In this document: positions 46,651 to 58,220 of the stretch, one piece after another
Layout: each line of letters starts with the position of its first letter
How positions within the stretch are numbered: the first letter of the stretch is position 1
Assembly: GCA_022376925.1 (NCBI GenBank)
Contig: JAIOJX010000005.1
Coordinates: 94,089,001 to 94,153,000 of the forward strand
DNA from: Tragulus kanchil
Taxonomy: Eukaryota > Chordata > Mammalia > Artiodactyla > Tragulidae
Direction: 5' to 3'
Length of the DNA: 64,000 nt
Notes under the pieces: model-generated
Told to the model about the DNA's origin: nothing
Database searches by the model: none
Seen by the model: only the letters and a program-made list of their open reading frames with translations
Translations under genes and position numbers: made by a program

Positions 46651-48487
46651 ATTTTGTGGGGAAATACATGGAGATTATGCCAGTATTCTGTCCTTCATTA
46701 AGCTTCTACACACAAAGTAGTAGACTATGTTAGCAACAACTTACTGAATGAACCACTTGTGTGATGGCTGCCAGTGGTGGTTTTGTCTCTTGCCATTGTT
46801 CCTACGACATGTGTTAGTTGGCACTGTATAAAGAAAAAGCTTGCTTTCTTCCTTCTAGATATATATTGACTTATTTATATCAGTTCAAATGAATGCTGCT
46901 GTTATTTCTTTTAATGTTCAAGCTGTCTCTGATTTGGCCAAGGAAACCTGTCCAAGGTGGTTCTTTTGGCATGTCTCCATAATTATTTGAAGATTTTCTT
47001 ATTGCTTAATAGTAAGACCATTCTGTACTTCTCCCCACCTCTGAATTAGAATAAGCCATTACTCTGGAGATGTGGTCCATTATTGGTGATAGAATAGTAT
47101 TTAGTAATAACTTGATACTTGGTGTACTCAGTCCTATTGAGGTGTCATTGTGTTTAGGCTGTCTGAGCTGACAGATCCATAAAATACACACACAACTAAT
47201 ATAACTATTTATGCATATTTAAAATAAGAGTTACATTCCAGTCCAACATTGGAGTTATATTCCAGTCAAGACATGTTCTAGCTTATCCCCCTTCCATTTT
47301 AATAGACACCTTTTCCAGCAGTGAGAAACATGGCTTTTTCCAGCATCTGCTCAATGTTACATGAGAACCCCTAAACCCTTACTGAAAGCTTCTAGCAAAG
47401 GATTTTTAAAGCAAAATGGTGAAGAAAGGACCTTGTTAGTTGTAGCAAACTTCTTAGTGTTAGTTCCTTTGTCCTTGAAGTCAGGTCATGGCCAGGTAAC
47501 AATATTCCTATGAATCTCTACCAGATGAATGTTATTCTTAAGTCTTGATCTGAAAGAGTGAGGTCCCAGGGCACATTGTTCACCTTCCAAGGTCCCCATT
47601 CTGGCTAAGAGGAGGCAGATCTCAGTTGGCAGCTCCCTCAGGGCCAGGTACCCAGGACCCAACTGGCCCTCAATCTCCTCAGGCTGCCCAAAGAGGGGAG
47701 ACCAGTGCCCACAGACTGTGAAGTGAACTCCATTACCTGACTATGTTGGTGTCTTGCAGGTGTATCATAAAATCACTATTTTAACCTTTGTAGTGAAGTA
47801 TTTTGTGGGGAAATACATGGAGATTATGCCAGTATTCTGTCCTTCATTAAGCTTCTACACACAAAGTAGTAGACTATGTTAGCAACAACTTACTGAATGA
47901 ACCACTTGTGTGATGGCTGCCAGTGGTGGTTTTGTCTCTTGCCATTGTTCCTACGACATGTGTTAGTTGGCACTGTATAAAGAAAAAGCTTGCTTTCTTC
48001 CTTCTAGATATATATTGACTTATTTATATCAGTTCAAATGAATGCTGCTGTTATTTCTTTTAATGTTCAAGCTGTCTCTGATTTGGCCAAGGAAACCTGT
48101 CCAAGGTGGTTCTTTTGGCATGTCTCCATAATTATTTGAAGATTTTCTTATTGCTTAATAGTAAGACCATTCTGTACTTCTCCCCACCTCTGAATTAGAA
48201 TAAGCCATTACTCTGGAGATGTGGTCCATTATTGGTGATAGAATAGTATTTAGTAATAACTTGATACTTGGTGTACTCAGTCCTATTGAGGTGTCATTGT
48301 GTTTAGGCTGTCTGAGCTGACAGATCCATAAAATACACACACAACTAATATAACTATTTATGCATATTTAAAATAAGAGTTACATTCCAGTCCAACATTG
48401 GAGTTATATTCCAGTCAAGACATGTTCTAGCTTATCCCCCTTCCATTTTAATAGACACCTTTTCCAGCAGTGAGAAACATGGCTTTC
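46230..48487. repeat. Adjacent direct duplication D14 (offset 1,149)
   Basis: Copy A is about 46,230-47,337 and copy B about 47,379-48,487. The filler 47,338-47,378 (ttccagcatctgctcaatgt...) is a shortened form of the 48,486-48,545 sequence after B. Confidence 0.92.
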
Positions 48488-49322
48488 AATATCCTCCACA
48501 TATTTGCTTATCTGCTCAATGTTACCAATACCTCAGCCATCCTAACCATCTCTTCCACCTGCCTGTAGTGCTCTTGATACAGGTGGTGGGCATAACACCT
48601 TTCTCATCCCCCATGGCAGACCTGGGGGAGGCCTATAGGAGAAACAGTAGACATTTGAATTTTTTACAACCACTGGTTCCAGTTCACAGCTAATACCTTA
48701 AATTGGAAAGAATAGCACACTGAGCAATGGGCAGTTGTATAAATGCTGTATTTAAATGAAGACATTGTCCACATTTCCTAAATTGCTAGACAGTTCAAAA
48801 ATCGCTGATTATGATCAGCTCAGGTTTAACTTACAGCTTCTACCCATTTAAAACTGTATTTTTTCTGGTGACTACTATCTGATGTCCACTGAGATGCTAC
48901 TTAAAACAATTTCACACAACTCCAATAAAATATCACCTCATAGGAAATGCTTTCTATAATTTCCTATAGTTTGTCCATTTTCTCTTGCTTATGGTTTAAG
49001 TCTTTTCTACAAATGCTGACAGAGGTTTATACCTTGATTTCTCTGATATTTACTGAGGTGTGACTTTGGGCAGAAGGTTCCCTGTATTCATTCACTAAAA
49101 GGTGTTCTCTATTTGAGCTTTCTTCTATACTGTAATATATATCTCCTGGTCCAAATTCCAGGAGATTCTTCATATTATCTTCTGAGTATCTTCATATTAC
49201 CTTCTCCTCTCTGTTGTAAGTTGCTTGCTATATTATAAGAACTGACATTAGACCAAAGGTATTCTCAAAATCTTAACAGATTTTTCTCCCCACTTAGTAT
49301 TTTGTTCTGTCAACTCTTGACT
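46660..49322. other. Unassigned stretch downstream of the zinc-finger gene
   Basis: Apart from D14, no repeat or gene is recognised. Sequence just below 49,323 is the expected 3' untranslated region of the minus-strand zinc-finger gene. I cannot fix its polyadenylation site. Confidence 0.4.
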
Positions 49323-50747
49323 TTACCCAGAGTGATTTCCCTCTTTTATTATATTTATAGGTTTTCTTCCCAAATGTGTTCTCTGATGTACAGTAAGTTT
49401 TGACTTCACATAGAATGATTTCCCACAAGCATTACATTCATAGGGTTTCTCCCCTGTGTGTGTTCTGTGATGTGCAATGAGTTTTGACTTCACACAAAAT
49501 GACTTTCCACATTCATTACACTCATAGGGTTTCTGTGTTACATGAGTTCTCTGATGAACAATTAGGGCTGACTTCTGAAGGAAATCTTTCCCACATTCAT
49601 TACACCCAAAAGGTTTCTCTCCTGTATGTCTCCTCTGATGTTCTGTGAAACCAGAGTAGTAGCAGAAAAATTTTCCACATTGACTACATTCATAGGGCTT
49701 CTCACCTGTATGAGTTCTCAAATGTTTAGTTAGAGTGGACTTCTCAGAGAAAGATTTCCTGCATTCACTACATTCATAAGGTTTTTCTCCTCTGTGAGTT
49801 CTTTGATGTTTTATGAGGTCTGATTTTCTTAGGAAGGCCTTTCTACATTCGTAACATTCAAACGGCTTCTCCCCTGTGCATGTTTTCTGATGTACAGCAA
49901 GGACTGACTTAAATGAGAACACCTTCCCACATTCATGACATTTGTATGGTTTATCCCCTGTATATGTTCTGTGGTGTTGGGTGAGGGTTGACTTTTCACT
50001 AAAAGATTTTCCACATTGTTGACATTCATAAGGTTTCTCTCCTGTATGAATTCTCTGATGTTTTAACGAGGTCTGAATTCTGTAGAAACTTTTCCCACAT
50101 TCATGACATTCACAGGATTTTTCCCCTGTGTGGGTTCTCTGGTGTCTTGTGTGGGCTGACTTCTGATTGAAGGTGTTTCCACATTCATGACATTCATAGA
50201 GCTTTTCTATATGTGTGCTCTGTCGTACACCAAAGACTAAACTATCATTGAAAAAGGTTCCACATTTATTATATTCAATTATATTGTCAATTGAGTGGAT
50301 CCTCTGAACTGGAATAAGGTCAGACTTTTGACTTAAATGAAGAGTATGTTCAAAGAGAATGGAGTCTTCAAAGAAATTTTCTCCACACTCATTAAATTCA
50401 TAGTAATTCTCTTTTGGATGTGTTCTGTGAGCAATGAGCAATGATATATCGAAGGTTATTTTGTATTCAGTGTATGCACAGGTGTTCTGTGTAAGGTTTC
50501 TTATGTGTACCAAAGAGTGAATTCTCATGGAACGCTTTCCTACATTCACTGTTTTCAAAAGGTTGCTCCAAAATTTGAATTTTTTGATGCTGAACAGAGT
50601 CTTCATTATGACAGAGGCCATTCCCAGTTTTATTATATTTATAAGCTTCTTCTCCATGATGAATTCTTTCATGCTTGTCATCATGGATCCAGTTTCTAAC
50701 TTTGTTAGACTTCTTTCTTGAATAGTTTCTGCTGCTGTGACTTAGTT
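49323..50747 (-). CDS. Zinc-finger exon: ten C2H2 fingers after a frameshifted linker
   Basis: The exon starts at 50,747 after 'tgtccctctttcag'. KRAB-B ends in phase 1, so the joined frame begins at 50,745 (LSHSSRNYSRKK...) and stays open to a TGA at 50,469-50,467. The finger frame (open from 50,684) carries ten 28-residue fingers from 50,198 to 49,374 with TGEKP-type linkers, ending at a stop just below 49,326. Finger 3 ends in HRTY (last His lost) and finger 4 in HQKTC (His to Cys). Upstream relics have lost their first Cys (YEFNECG, IEYNKCG). The frames can be reconciled by a 2-bp loss in the CACA-like run near 50,471. Finger-array identity is certain; whether it is translated with KRAB is doubtful. 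Confidence 0.92.
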
Positions 50748-51069
50748 CTGAAAGAGGGACAAGAAAATTAGTTCACAAGAATATTTAGAGGAAACAGTAT
50801 TAGACTTAGGGGAGTTCATCAGTTTAGATCCTAATCTCTTCATGCCTAGAATATGACAACAGTGTATACATCCAGTCTCATCTTTTTCAGTTCTACCCAG
50901 GAGCAACAAGTCAGTATTCTAAAACCCATAATTCAGAAAGGAATAGTACTAAAAACTAAGCTCTAATTTTGCTTATAGCTCTGATTCATGAGTCATAAGA
51001 ATATGCAGCACAAGAGTATGTCAGTGAGTCAGTCCTGCCACAGACTCAGACTTTAGTTCTGTTCTGGTG

Positions 51070-51172
51070 ATTGTGTGCTCAGCCGTCTCCAACTCTTTGG
51101 GGCCCCCATGGACTTTAGCCCACCAGGCCCCTCTGTCCATAGAATTTTCTGCAAGAATACTGGAGGATCTTT
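51070..51172 (-). mobile_element. Bov-tA SINE, partial
   Basis: Antisense fragment: 'gtgctcagccgtctccaact', 'ggactttagcccaccaggcc', 'aagaatactggaggatct'. The D15 duplicate is at about 52,208-52,311. Confidence 0.8.
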
Positions 51173-51423
51173 TTTTTTCTTATATCAGAATTGTTCAGCA
51201 GGAGGCCTCTCCTGACCATCAGACCCAGTTTTCAATCCCTTCTGGCTCCTCCCCCCAAATAAATCAAAATCTTGCTTTCACATACATGTTTCAACATCTC
51301 TGTATACCTGAAAACCAGAATAAAATTCTAAACTTGGTCCTGAGAATTTCATTTACCTTCCCATTTTTTGGTTATGTGTGGCTGTTTTAAATGTCCTAAA
51401 AGTGACAATTACTATTTAAATTT

Positions 51424-51885
51424 GTCAATTGAGTGGATCCTCTGAACTGGAATAAGGTCAGACTTTTGACTTAAATGAAGAGTATGTTCAAAGAGAATGG
51501 AGTCTTCAAAGAAATTTTCTCCACACTCATTAAATTCATAGTAATTCTCTTTTGGATGTGTTCTGTGAGCAATGAGCAATGATATATCGAAGGTTATTTT
51601 GTATTCAGTGTATGCACAGGTGTTCTGTGTAAGGTTTCTTATGTGTACCAAAGAGTGAATTCTCATGGAACGCTTTCCTACATTCACTGTTTTCAAAAGG
51701 TTGCTCCAAAATTTGAATTTTTTGATGCTGAACAGAGTCTTCATTATGACAGAGGCCATTCCCAGTTTTATTATATTTATAAGCTTCTTCTCCATGATGA
51801 ATTCTTTCATGCTTGTCATCATGGATCCAGTTTCTAACTTTGTTAGACTTCTTTCTTGAATAGTTTCTGCTGCTGTGACTTAGTT
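51424..51885 (-). pseudogene. Second copy of the 5' part of the zinc-finger exon (D15 duplicate)
   Basis: Near-identical to 50,286-50,747, including the acceptor and the same frameshift, and ending abruptly at the duplication border inside the degenerate-finger region. It has no finger array of its own. It should not be annotated as a separate exon or gene. Confidence 0.9.
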
Positions 51886-52330
51886 CTGAAAGAGGGACAA
51901 GAAAATTAGTTCACAAGAATATTTAGAGGAAACAGTATTAGACTTAGGGGAGTTCATCAGTTTAGATCCTAATCTCTTCATGCCTAGAATATGACAACAG
52001 TGTATACATCCAGTCTCATCTTTTTCAGTTCTACCCAGGAGCAACAAGTCAGTATTCTAAAACCCATAATTCAGAAAGGAATAGTACTAAAAACTAAGCT
52101 CTAATTTTGCTTATAGCTCTGATTCATGAGTCATAAGAATATGCAGCACAAGAGTATGTCAGTGAGTCAGTCCTGCCACAGACTCAGACTTTAGTTCTGT
52201 TCTGGTGATTGTGTGCTCAGCCGTCTCCAACTCTTTGGGGCCCCCATGGACTTTAGCCCACCAGGCCCCTCTGTCCATAGAATTTTCTGCAAGAATACTG
52301 GAGGATCTTTTTTTTTCTTATATCAGAATT

Positions 52331-54571
52331 GTTCAGCAGGAGGCCTCTCCTGACCATCAGACCCAGTTTTCAATCCCTTCTGGCTCCTCCCCCCAAATAA
52401 ATCAAAATCTTGCTTTCACATACATGTTTCAACATCTCTGTATACCTGAAAACCAGAATAAAATTCTAAACTTGGTCCTGAGAATTTCATTTACCTTCCC
52501 ATTTTTTGGTTATGTGTGGCTGTTTTAAATGTCCTAAAAAGTGACAATATATATTTAAATTTTTATTTTAGTATAGCTGATTTAAAATGCTGTGTTAGTT
52601 TCTGGTATACAGAGAAGTGACTTATGTATGTATATCCTTTTTCATATTCATTTCCATTGTAGTTTCTTACAGCATACCAAGTATAGGACCTTGCTGTTTA
52701 TTCATTCTACATATAATAGTTCCTGTCTGCTAATCCAAAACTTTGTTCCTCCCTGCCCCTCTTGGCAACCACAAGTATGTTCTGTGTCAGTGACCATTTC
52801 TGTTTCATAGGTTAAGTTCATTTGTGTCATAGTTTAGATTTCACATGTAAGTGATACCATATGGTATTTGTCTTTCTTACTGTGGTAGTTTCTAAGTCTA
52901 TCCATATTCCTACAAACGGTATTATTTTCTTATTATAGTTGAGTAGATAGTTCACATATATGTATCACATCTTTATCCATTCCTGCCAATGGACGTTTGG
53001 GTTGCTTCCACATCTTGTCTGTTGTAAATACTGCTGCAGTGAACATTGGAGTGCATATTTCTTATTTTTTTTTTTAAACACTTATTTATTATTTTGGGGT
53101 AGGGTGGGGAGGGAGGGAGAGGGGCGGGCAGGCCACTTCTATTGGTCTTTCATTTGTCTATTTTCATCCATCTTTGTTCTTTGGCCCGTGTGGGCCTCCC
53201 ATCGCAGTGGCCTCTCTTGTTGCAGAGCACTGGCTCTGGGCGCATGCGCTTCAGAGCTCGGGCTCGGTAATTGGACACATCGGTCCAGCTGCTCGGCGGC
53301 ACGTGGGATCTTCCCAGGCCAGGGATTGAACTGGCGCCCCTTGGACTGCAAGGCGATGTCCTTACCCACTGGACCACCAGGGAAGCCTGCATGTTTCTTT
53401 TGAATGGTTTCTCTCTGAATACATACCCAAAGGATCAAAGTAGTTCAGCAGGAGGCCTCTCCCTGACCATCAGACCCAGTTTTCAATCCCTTCTGGCTCC
53501 TCCCCCCAAATAAATCAAAATCTTGCTTTCACATACATGTTTCAACATCTCTGTATACCTGAAAACCAGAATAAAATTCTAAACTTGGTCCTGAGAATTT
53601 CATTTACCTTCCCATTTTTTGGTTATGTGTGGCTGTTTTAAATGTCCTAAAAAGTGACAATATATATTTAAATTTTTATTTTAGTATAGCTGATTTAAAA
53701 TGCTGTGTTAGTTTCTGGTATACAGAGAAGTGACTTATGTATGTATATCCTTTTTCATATTCATTTCCATTGTAGTTTCTTACAGCATACCAAGTATAGG
53801 ACCTTGCTGTTTATTCATTCTACATATAATAGTTCCTGTCTGCTAATCCAAAACTTTGTTCCTCCCTGCCCTCTTGGCAACCACAAGTATGTTCTGTGTC
53901 AGTGACCATTTCTGTTTCATAGGTTAAGTTCATTTGTGTCATAGTTTAGATTTCACATGTAAGTGATACCATATGGTATTTGTCTTTCTTACTGTGGTAG
54001 TTTCTAAGTCTATCCATATTCCTACAAAGCGGTATTATTTTCTTATTATAGTTGAGTAGATAGTTCACATATATGTATCACATCTTTATCCATTCCTGCC
54101 AATGGACGTTTGGGTTGCTTCCACATCTTGTCTGTTGTAAATACTGCTGCAGTGAACATTGGAGTGCATATTTCTTATTTTTTTTTTTAAACACTTATTT
54201 ATTATTTTGGGGTAGGGTGGGGAGGGAGGGAGAGGGGCGGGCAGGCCACTTCTATTGGTCTTTCATTTGTCTATTTTCATCCATCTTTGTTCTTTGGCCC
54301 GTGTGGGCCTCCCATCGCAGTGGCCTCTCTTGTTGCAGAGCACTGGCTCTGGGCGCATGCGCTTCAGAGCTCGGGCTCGGTAATTGGACACATCGGTCCA
54401 GCTGCTCGGCGGCACGTGGGATCTTCCCAGGCCAGGGATTGAACTGGCGCCCCTTGGACTGCAAGGCGATGTCCTTACCCACTGGACCACCAGGGAAGCC
54501 TGCATGTTTCTTTTTGAATTATGGTTTCTCTCTGAATACATACCCAGGAGTGAAATTGCTGGATCAAAGGA
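52331..54571. repeat. Adjacent direct duplication D16 (offset 1,112-1,113)
   Basis: Copy A is about 52,331-53,441 and copy B about 53,443-54,571. A's last 50 bp (tttgaatggtttctctctga ... aaaggatcaaag) omit bases present after B ('ggagtgaaattgctggatca'). The left part also occurs at about 51,193, a third copy. Confidence 0.92.
53056..53388 (-). mobile_element. tRNA-Glu-headed SINE, GC-rich-body type (copy 8)
   Basis: Full-length antisense copy with poly-T/(tta) tail, 'gggtggggagggagggagag' and head 'ggaccaccagggaagcc'. An imperfect target-site repeat (gcatatttctt / gcatgtttctt) flanks it. The D16 duplicate is at about 54,167-54,500. Confidence 0.9.
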
Positions 54572-54705
54572 TAGTTCCATTTTTTATGGAACCTCTATAC
54601 TGTTCCCCATAGTAGTTGTGTCAGTTTATATTTATACCAACTGTGTAGGAGGTTTCCCTTTCCTCCACACCCTGTCCAGCACTTACTCTTTGTAGACTTT
54701 TTTTT

Positions 54706-54962
54706 ATTTTGGCCAGTTCTATTGATCTTTCATTTATTTCCATCTTTGTTCTTTGGTCTGTTTGGGCCTCCCATTGCAGTGGCCTCTGTCGCTACTGAGC
54801 ACTGCCTCAGGGCACAGGCGCTCCAGAGCTCCAGCTCGGTAGTTGGACACATCGGTCCAGCCGCTCTGCGGCACGTGGGATCTTCCCAGGCCAGGGATTG
54901 AACCAGCACCCCTAGCAGTGCAAGGCAGTGTCCTTACCCACTGGACCACCAGGGAAACCTGT
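54706..54962 (-). mobile_element. tRNA-Glu-headed SINE, GC-rich-body type (copy 9)
   Basis: Antisense. Target-site repeat 'tgtagactttttttt' at 54,691 and again at 54,963. The head is slightly altered ('accagggaaacct'). Confidence 0.88.
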
Positions 54963-55980
54963 TGTAGACTTTTTTTTTAACATTTTAAACTTTTATTTTA
55001 CTTTTAACTTTTACAGAGTTTTGTTGTTTACAGATATGTATGTCCCCAGACTAGTCATATGTATATCTCCCCCCCCATCCCACCCCTCCAGACCGTCACA
55101 CAGCACCCCTGTTGTTGTAGACTGTTTGACGATAGCCATTCTCACTGCTGTGAGGTAATACCTAATTGTAGTTTTTTTTTTTTTAAACCTGACCTTTATT
55201 TATTATTATTATTTTTTAAATTATTTATCTTTTGGGGGGTGGGGTGGGGAGGGAGGGGGATGGGCGGGCCACTTCTGTTGGTCTTCCATTTCTCTATTTT
55301 CATCTGTTTTTGGTTTTTGGCTCCTGTGGGCCTCCCATCGCGGTGGCCTCTGTCGTCGCAGAGCGCCGGCTCTGGGCGCACGCGTGCCAGAGCTCCAGCT
55401 CAGACACATCAGTCCAGCCGCTCTGCGGCACGTGGGATCTTCCCAGGCCAGGGATTGAACCAGCACCCCTAGCAGTGCAAGGCAGTGTCCTTACCCACTG
55501 GACCACCAGGGAAACCTGTTGTAGACTTTTTTTTTAACATTTTAAACTTTTATTTTACTTTTAACTTTTACAGAGTTTTGTTGTTTACAGATATGTATGT
55601 CCCCAGACTAGTCATATGTATATCTCCCCCCCCATCCCACCCCTCCAGACCGTCACACAGCACCCCTGTTGTTGTAGACTGTTTGACGATAGCCATTCTC
55701 ACTGCTGTGAGGTAATACCTAATTGTAGTTTTTTTTTTTTTAAACCTGACCTTTATTTATTATTATTATTTTTTAAATTATTTATCTTTTGGGGGGTGGG
55801 GTGGGGAGGGAGGGGGATGGGCGGGCCACTTCTGTTGGTCTTCCATTTCTCTATTTTCATCTGTTTTTGGTTTTTGGCTCCTGTGGGCCTCCCATCGCGG
55901 TGGCCTCTGTCGTCGCAGAGCGCCGGCTCTGGGCGCACGCGTGCCAGAGCTCCAGCTCAGACACATCAGTCCAGCCGCTC
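54868..55980. repeat. Direct duplication D17, 557-bp unit, with SINE at each border
   Basis: The unit from the right part of SINE copy 9, through L1 sequence, to the left part of SINE copy 10 occurs twice (offset exactly 557). The junction at about 55,424 lies inside SINE homology, making the middle SINE (55,175-55,519) a chimera. Unlike the others it is half-length and homology-bordered. Confidence 0.9.
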
Positions 55981-56074
55981 TGCGGCACGTGGGATCTTCC
56001 CGGGCCAGGGATTGAACTGGTGCCCCCTTCACTGCAAGACGGTGTCTTTACCCACTGGACCACCAGGGGAAACC
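55732..56074 (-). mobile_element. tRNA-Glu-headed SINE, GC-rich-body type (copy 10)
   Basis: Antisense, full length, ending 'gaccaccaggggaaacc'. Target-site repeat 'cctaattgtagtttt' lies at 56,075 on the right and at about 55,717 on the left. Body CpGs are kept ('gcgcacgcgtgcc', 'gctctgcggcacgtggg'), but the 'aattgg' before 'acacatc' is missing. The left part occurs again at 55,175 in the chimera. Confidence 0.88.
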
Positions 56075-56279
56075 CCTAATTGTAGTTTTGACTTACATTT
56101 CTCTAATAATTAACTATGTTGAGCATCTTTTCATGTGCCTATTAGCCATCTGTATGTCTTTGGAGAGATGTCTCTTTAGCTCTTCTGCCAGTTTTTTCTT
56201 AGTTGTATAAGATGTTTGTATACTTTAGAAATTAAGCCCTTGAGAACTGACAAATTAAGTATCACTGAGTTTTTTAGTC

Positions 56280-57085
56280 ATCATTTTTTAAAATTTATTT
56301 TTATAAATGAAGTGTGTATTTACATTTAGAATGAACCTGTTTCCCTCTGGGTAAGCCCGGCTGGTTATCCCCTATTAAACTGTTCTGTTTACTGGCACCC
56401 GCTCTTTGCTGTTCCTCTGGTTCTGCCTCCTCTGTGCTCCAGTCCACCTGCCTTTAGATGTGTAGATACATGGAACTCTCTGGTGTCCTAGTGTGTTACG
56501 GAGAAGGGTTTGTTGATTTACAGACGTTTAATAACAAGATGAGTATCTCAACTATTATGATGATGAAATCACTCAAAAGGGTAACACAGCTTTGTGCTTT
56601 GTGAACACTACAGCAGACTATGTGGTGTCTTAAAGAAGGTTGTCCCAATCAGGGAAAGAAATGTTTGTGGGTGAAAGTTTAGTGTACATGCCTAGAATCT
56701 TACTACTGGAGACAGGACAAGCCACCATGATGGATTGTTTTTGCCTATGGGGGCATTAAAAGGCTTAGAAATTATTTTTATCTAAGAGAAGGCAGTATAT
56801 AAGGATCACCAGACAACATGAAAAAGATTTATTATGTACCCTCTGGGATTGTGTTTAAGTATTTGTGCAAACCCTTGGTAACACAGTTCTGGACATGCAG
56901 TCTGTGAGCTATAGTGTAGTTACTCCTTTAGAAAGAAGTGTGGAATTTTTTCTTGAATTTAGCTGAAGAGATTCATGAACCTGCCTCAGCCAGGAAGGCA
57001 TTTAAAACAGCTTCAGTTGACTGGCCATCAATGTATGGATGGCAAAATGTGCCAGACTTGTTTGTTGCAGGCCGAGACACTATTA
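56280..57085. other. Unassigned intronic stretch
   Basis: No repeat or exon recognised. A 'gtatataagg' at about 56,793 resembles a TATA element but nothing else supports a promoter. Confidence 0.35.
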
Positions 57086-57256
57086 ATGTGCAGTGCTAGA
57101 GACCTAGGTTTGATTCCTGTGGTGGGAAGATCCCCTGGAGGAGGGCATGACAACCCACTCCAGTATTCTTTCCTAGAGGGTCCCCATGGACAGAGGAGAC
57201 TAGCAGGCTATGGTCCATGGGGTTGCAAAGAGTCGGACATGACTGACAGCACCTGG
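57086..57256 (+). mobile_element. Bov-tA SINE lacking its 5' head
   Basis: Sense: 'gagacctaggtttgattcct', 'ggaagatcccctggaggagg', 'agagtcggacatgactgaca'. Duplicates at about 58,220-58,391 (D18) and 59,363-59,532 (D19) make it appear three times. Confidence 0.88.
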
Positions 57257-58220
57257 AAAGGATGTAAAGCAGGAAGAGTCTTAAGTAAAACAAAATTTGG
57301 AGAGATGTCTCTTTAGCTCTTCTGCCAGTTTTTCTTAGTTGTATGATGTTGTATACTTTAGAAATTAAGCCCTTGAGAACTGACAAATTAAGTATCACTG
57401 AGTTTTTTAGTCATCATTTTTTAAAATTTATTTTTATAAATGAAGTGTGTATTTACATTTAGAATGAACCTGTTTCCCTCTGGGTAAGCCCGGCTGGTTA
57501 TCCCCTATTAAACTGTTCTGTTTACTGGCACCCGCTCTTTGCTGTTCCTCTGGTTCTGCCTCCTCTGTGCTCCAGTCCACCTGCCTTTAGATGTGTAGAT
57601 ACATGGAACTCTCTGGTGTCCTAGTGTGTTACGGAGAAGGGTTTGTTGATTTACGGGACGTTTAATAACAAGATGAGTATCTCAACTATTATGATGATGA
57701 AATCACTCAAAAGGGTAACACAGCTTTGTGCTTTGTGAACACTACAGCAGACTATGTGGTGTCTTAAAGAAGGTTGTCCCAATCAGGGAAAGAAATGTTT
57801 GTGGGTGAAAGTTTAGTGTACATGCCTAGAATCTTACTACTGGAGACAGGACAAGCCACCATGATGGATTGTTTTTGCCTATGGGGGCATTAAAAGGCTT
57901 AGAAATTATTTTTATCTAAGAGAAGGCAGTATATAAGGATCACCAGACAACATGAAAAAGATTTATTATGTACCCTCTGGGATTGTGTTTAAGTATTTGT
58001 GCAAACCCTTGGTAACACAGTTCTGGACATGCAGTCTGTGAGCTATAGTGTAGTTACTCCTTTAGAAAGAAGTGTGGAATTTTTTCTTGAATTTAGCTGA
58101 AGAGATTCATGAACCTGCCTCAGCCAGGAAGGCATTTAAAACAGCTTCAGTTGACTGGCCATCAATGTATGGATGGCAAAATGTGCCAGACTTGTTTGTT
58201 GCAGGCCGAGACACTATTAA

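Larger units (their letters stand above)
50286..52550. repeat. Adjacent direct duplication D15 (offset 1,138)
   Basis: Copy A is about 50,286-51,418 and copy B about 51,424-52,555. The end of A (agtgacaattactatttaaa) is a corrupted form of the end of B (agtgacaatatatatttaaa). Confidence 0.93.
52555..56270 (-). mobile_element. L1 3' region, antisense, with several SINEs
   Basis: Antisense L1 3' untranslated and ORF2 C-terminal sequence. Diagnostic stretches are 'ggacgtttgggttgcttcca', 'gctgcagtgaacattgg', 'aaattgctggatcaaaggat', and at the right 'gagcatcttttcatgtgcct'. Interrupted by GC-rich-body SINEs and duplications D16 and D17. It lies in the zinc-finger gene intron, in the same orientation as the gene. 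Confidence 0.8.

Noticed and set aside
46230..48340. 61-codon minus-strand frame at 47,191-47,006 and its copy
   Set aside because: Short, no domain or splice support; its repetition is due to duplication D14.
49829..50029. Second minus-strand frame inside the zinc-finger exon
   Set aside because: Shadow of the finger repeats in another frame.
56785..56805. TATA-like 'gtatataagg' as a promoter
   Set aside because: An isolated AT-rich match in an intron with no start site, CpG island or exon nearby.
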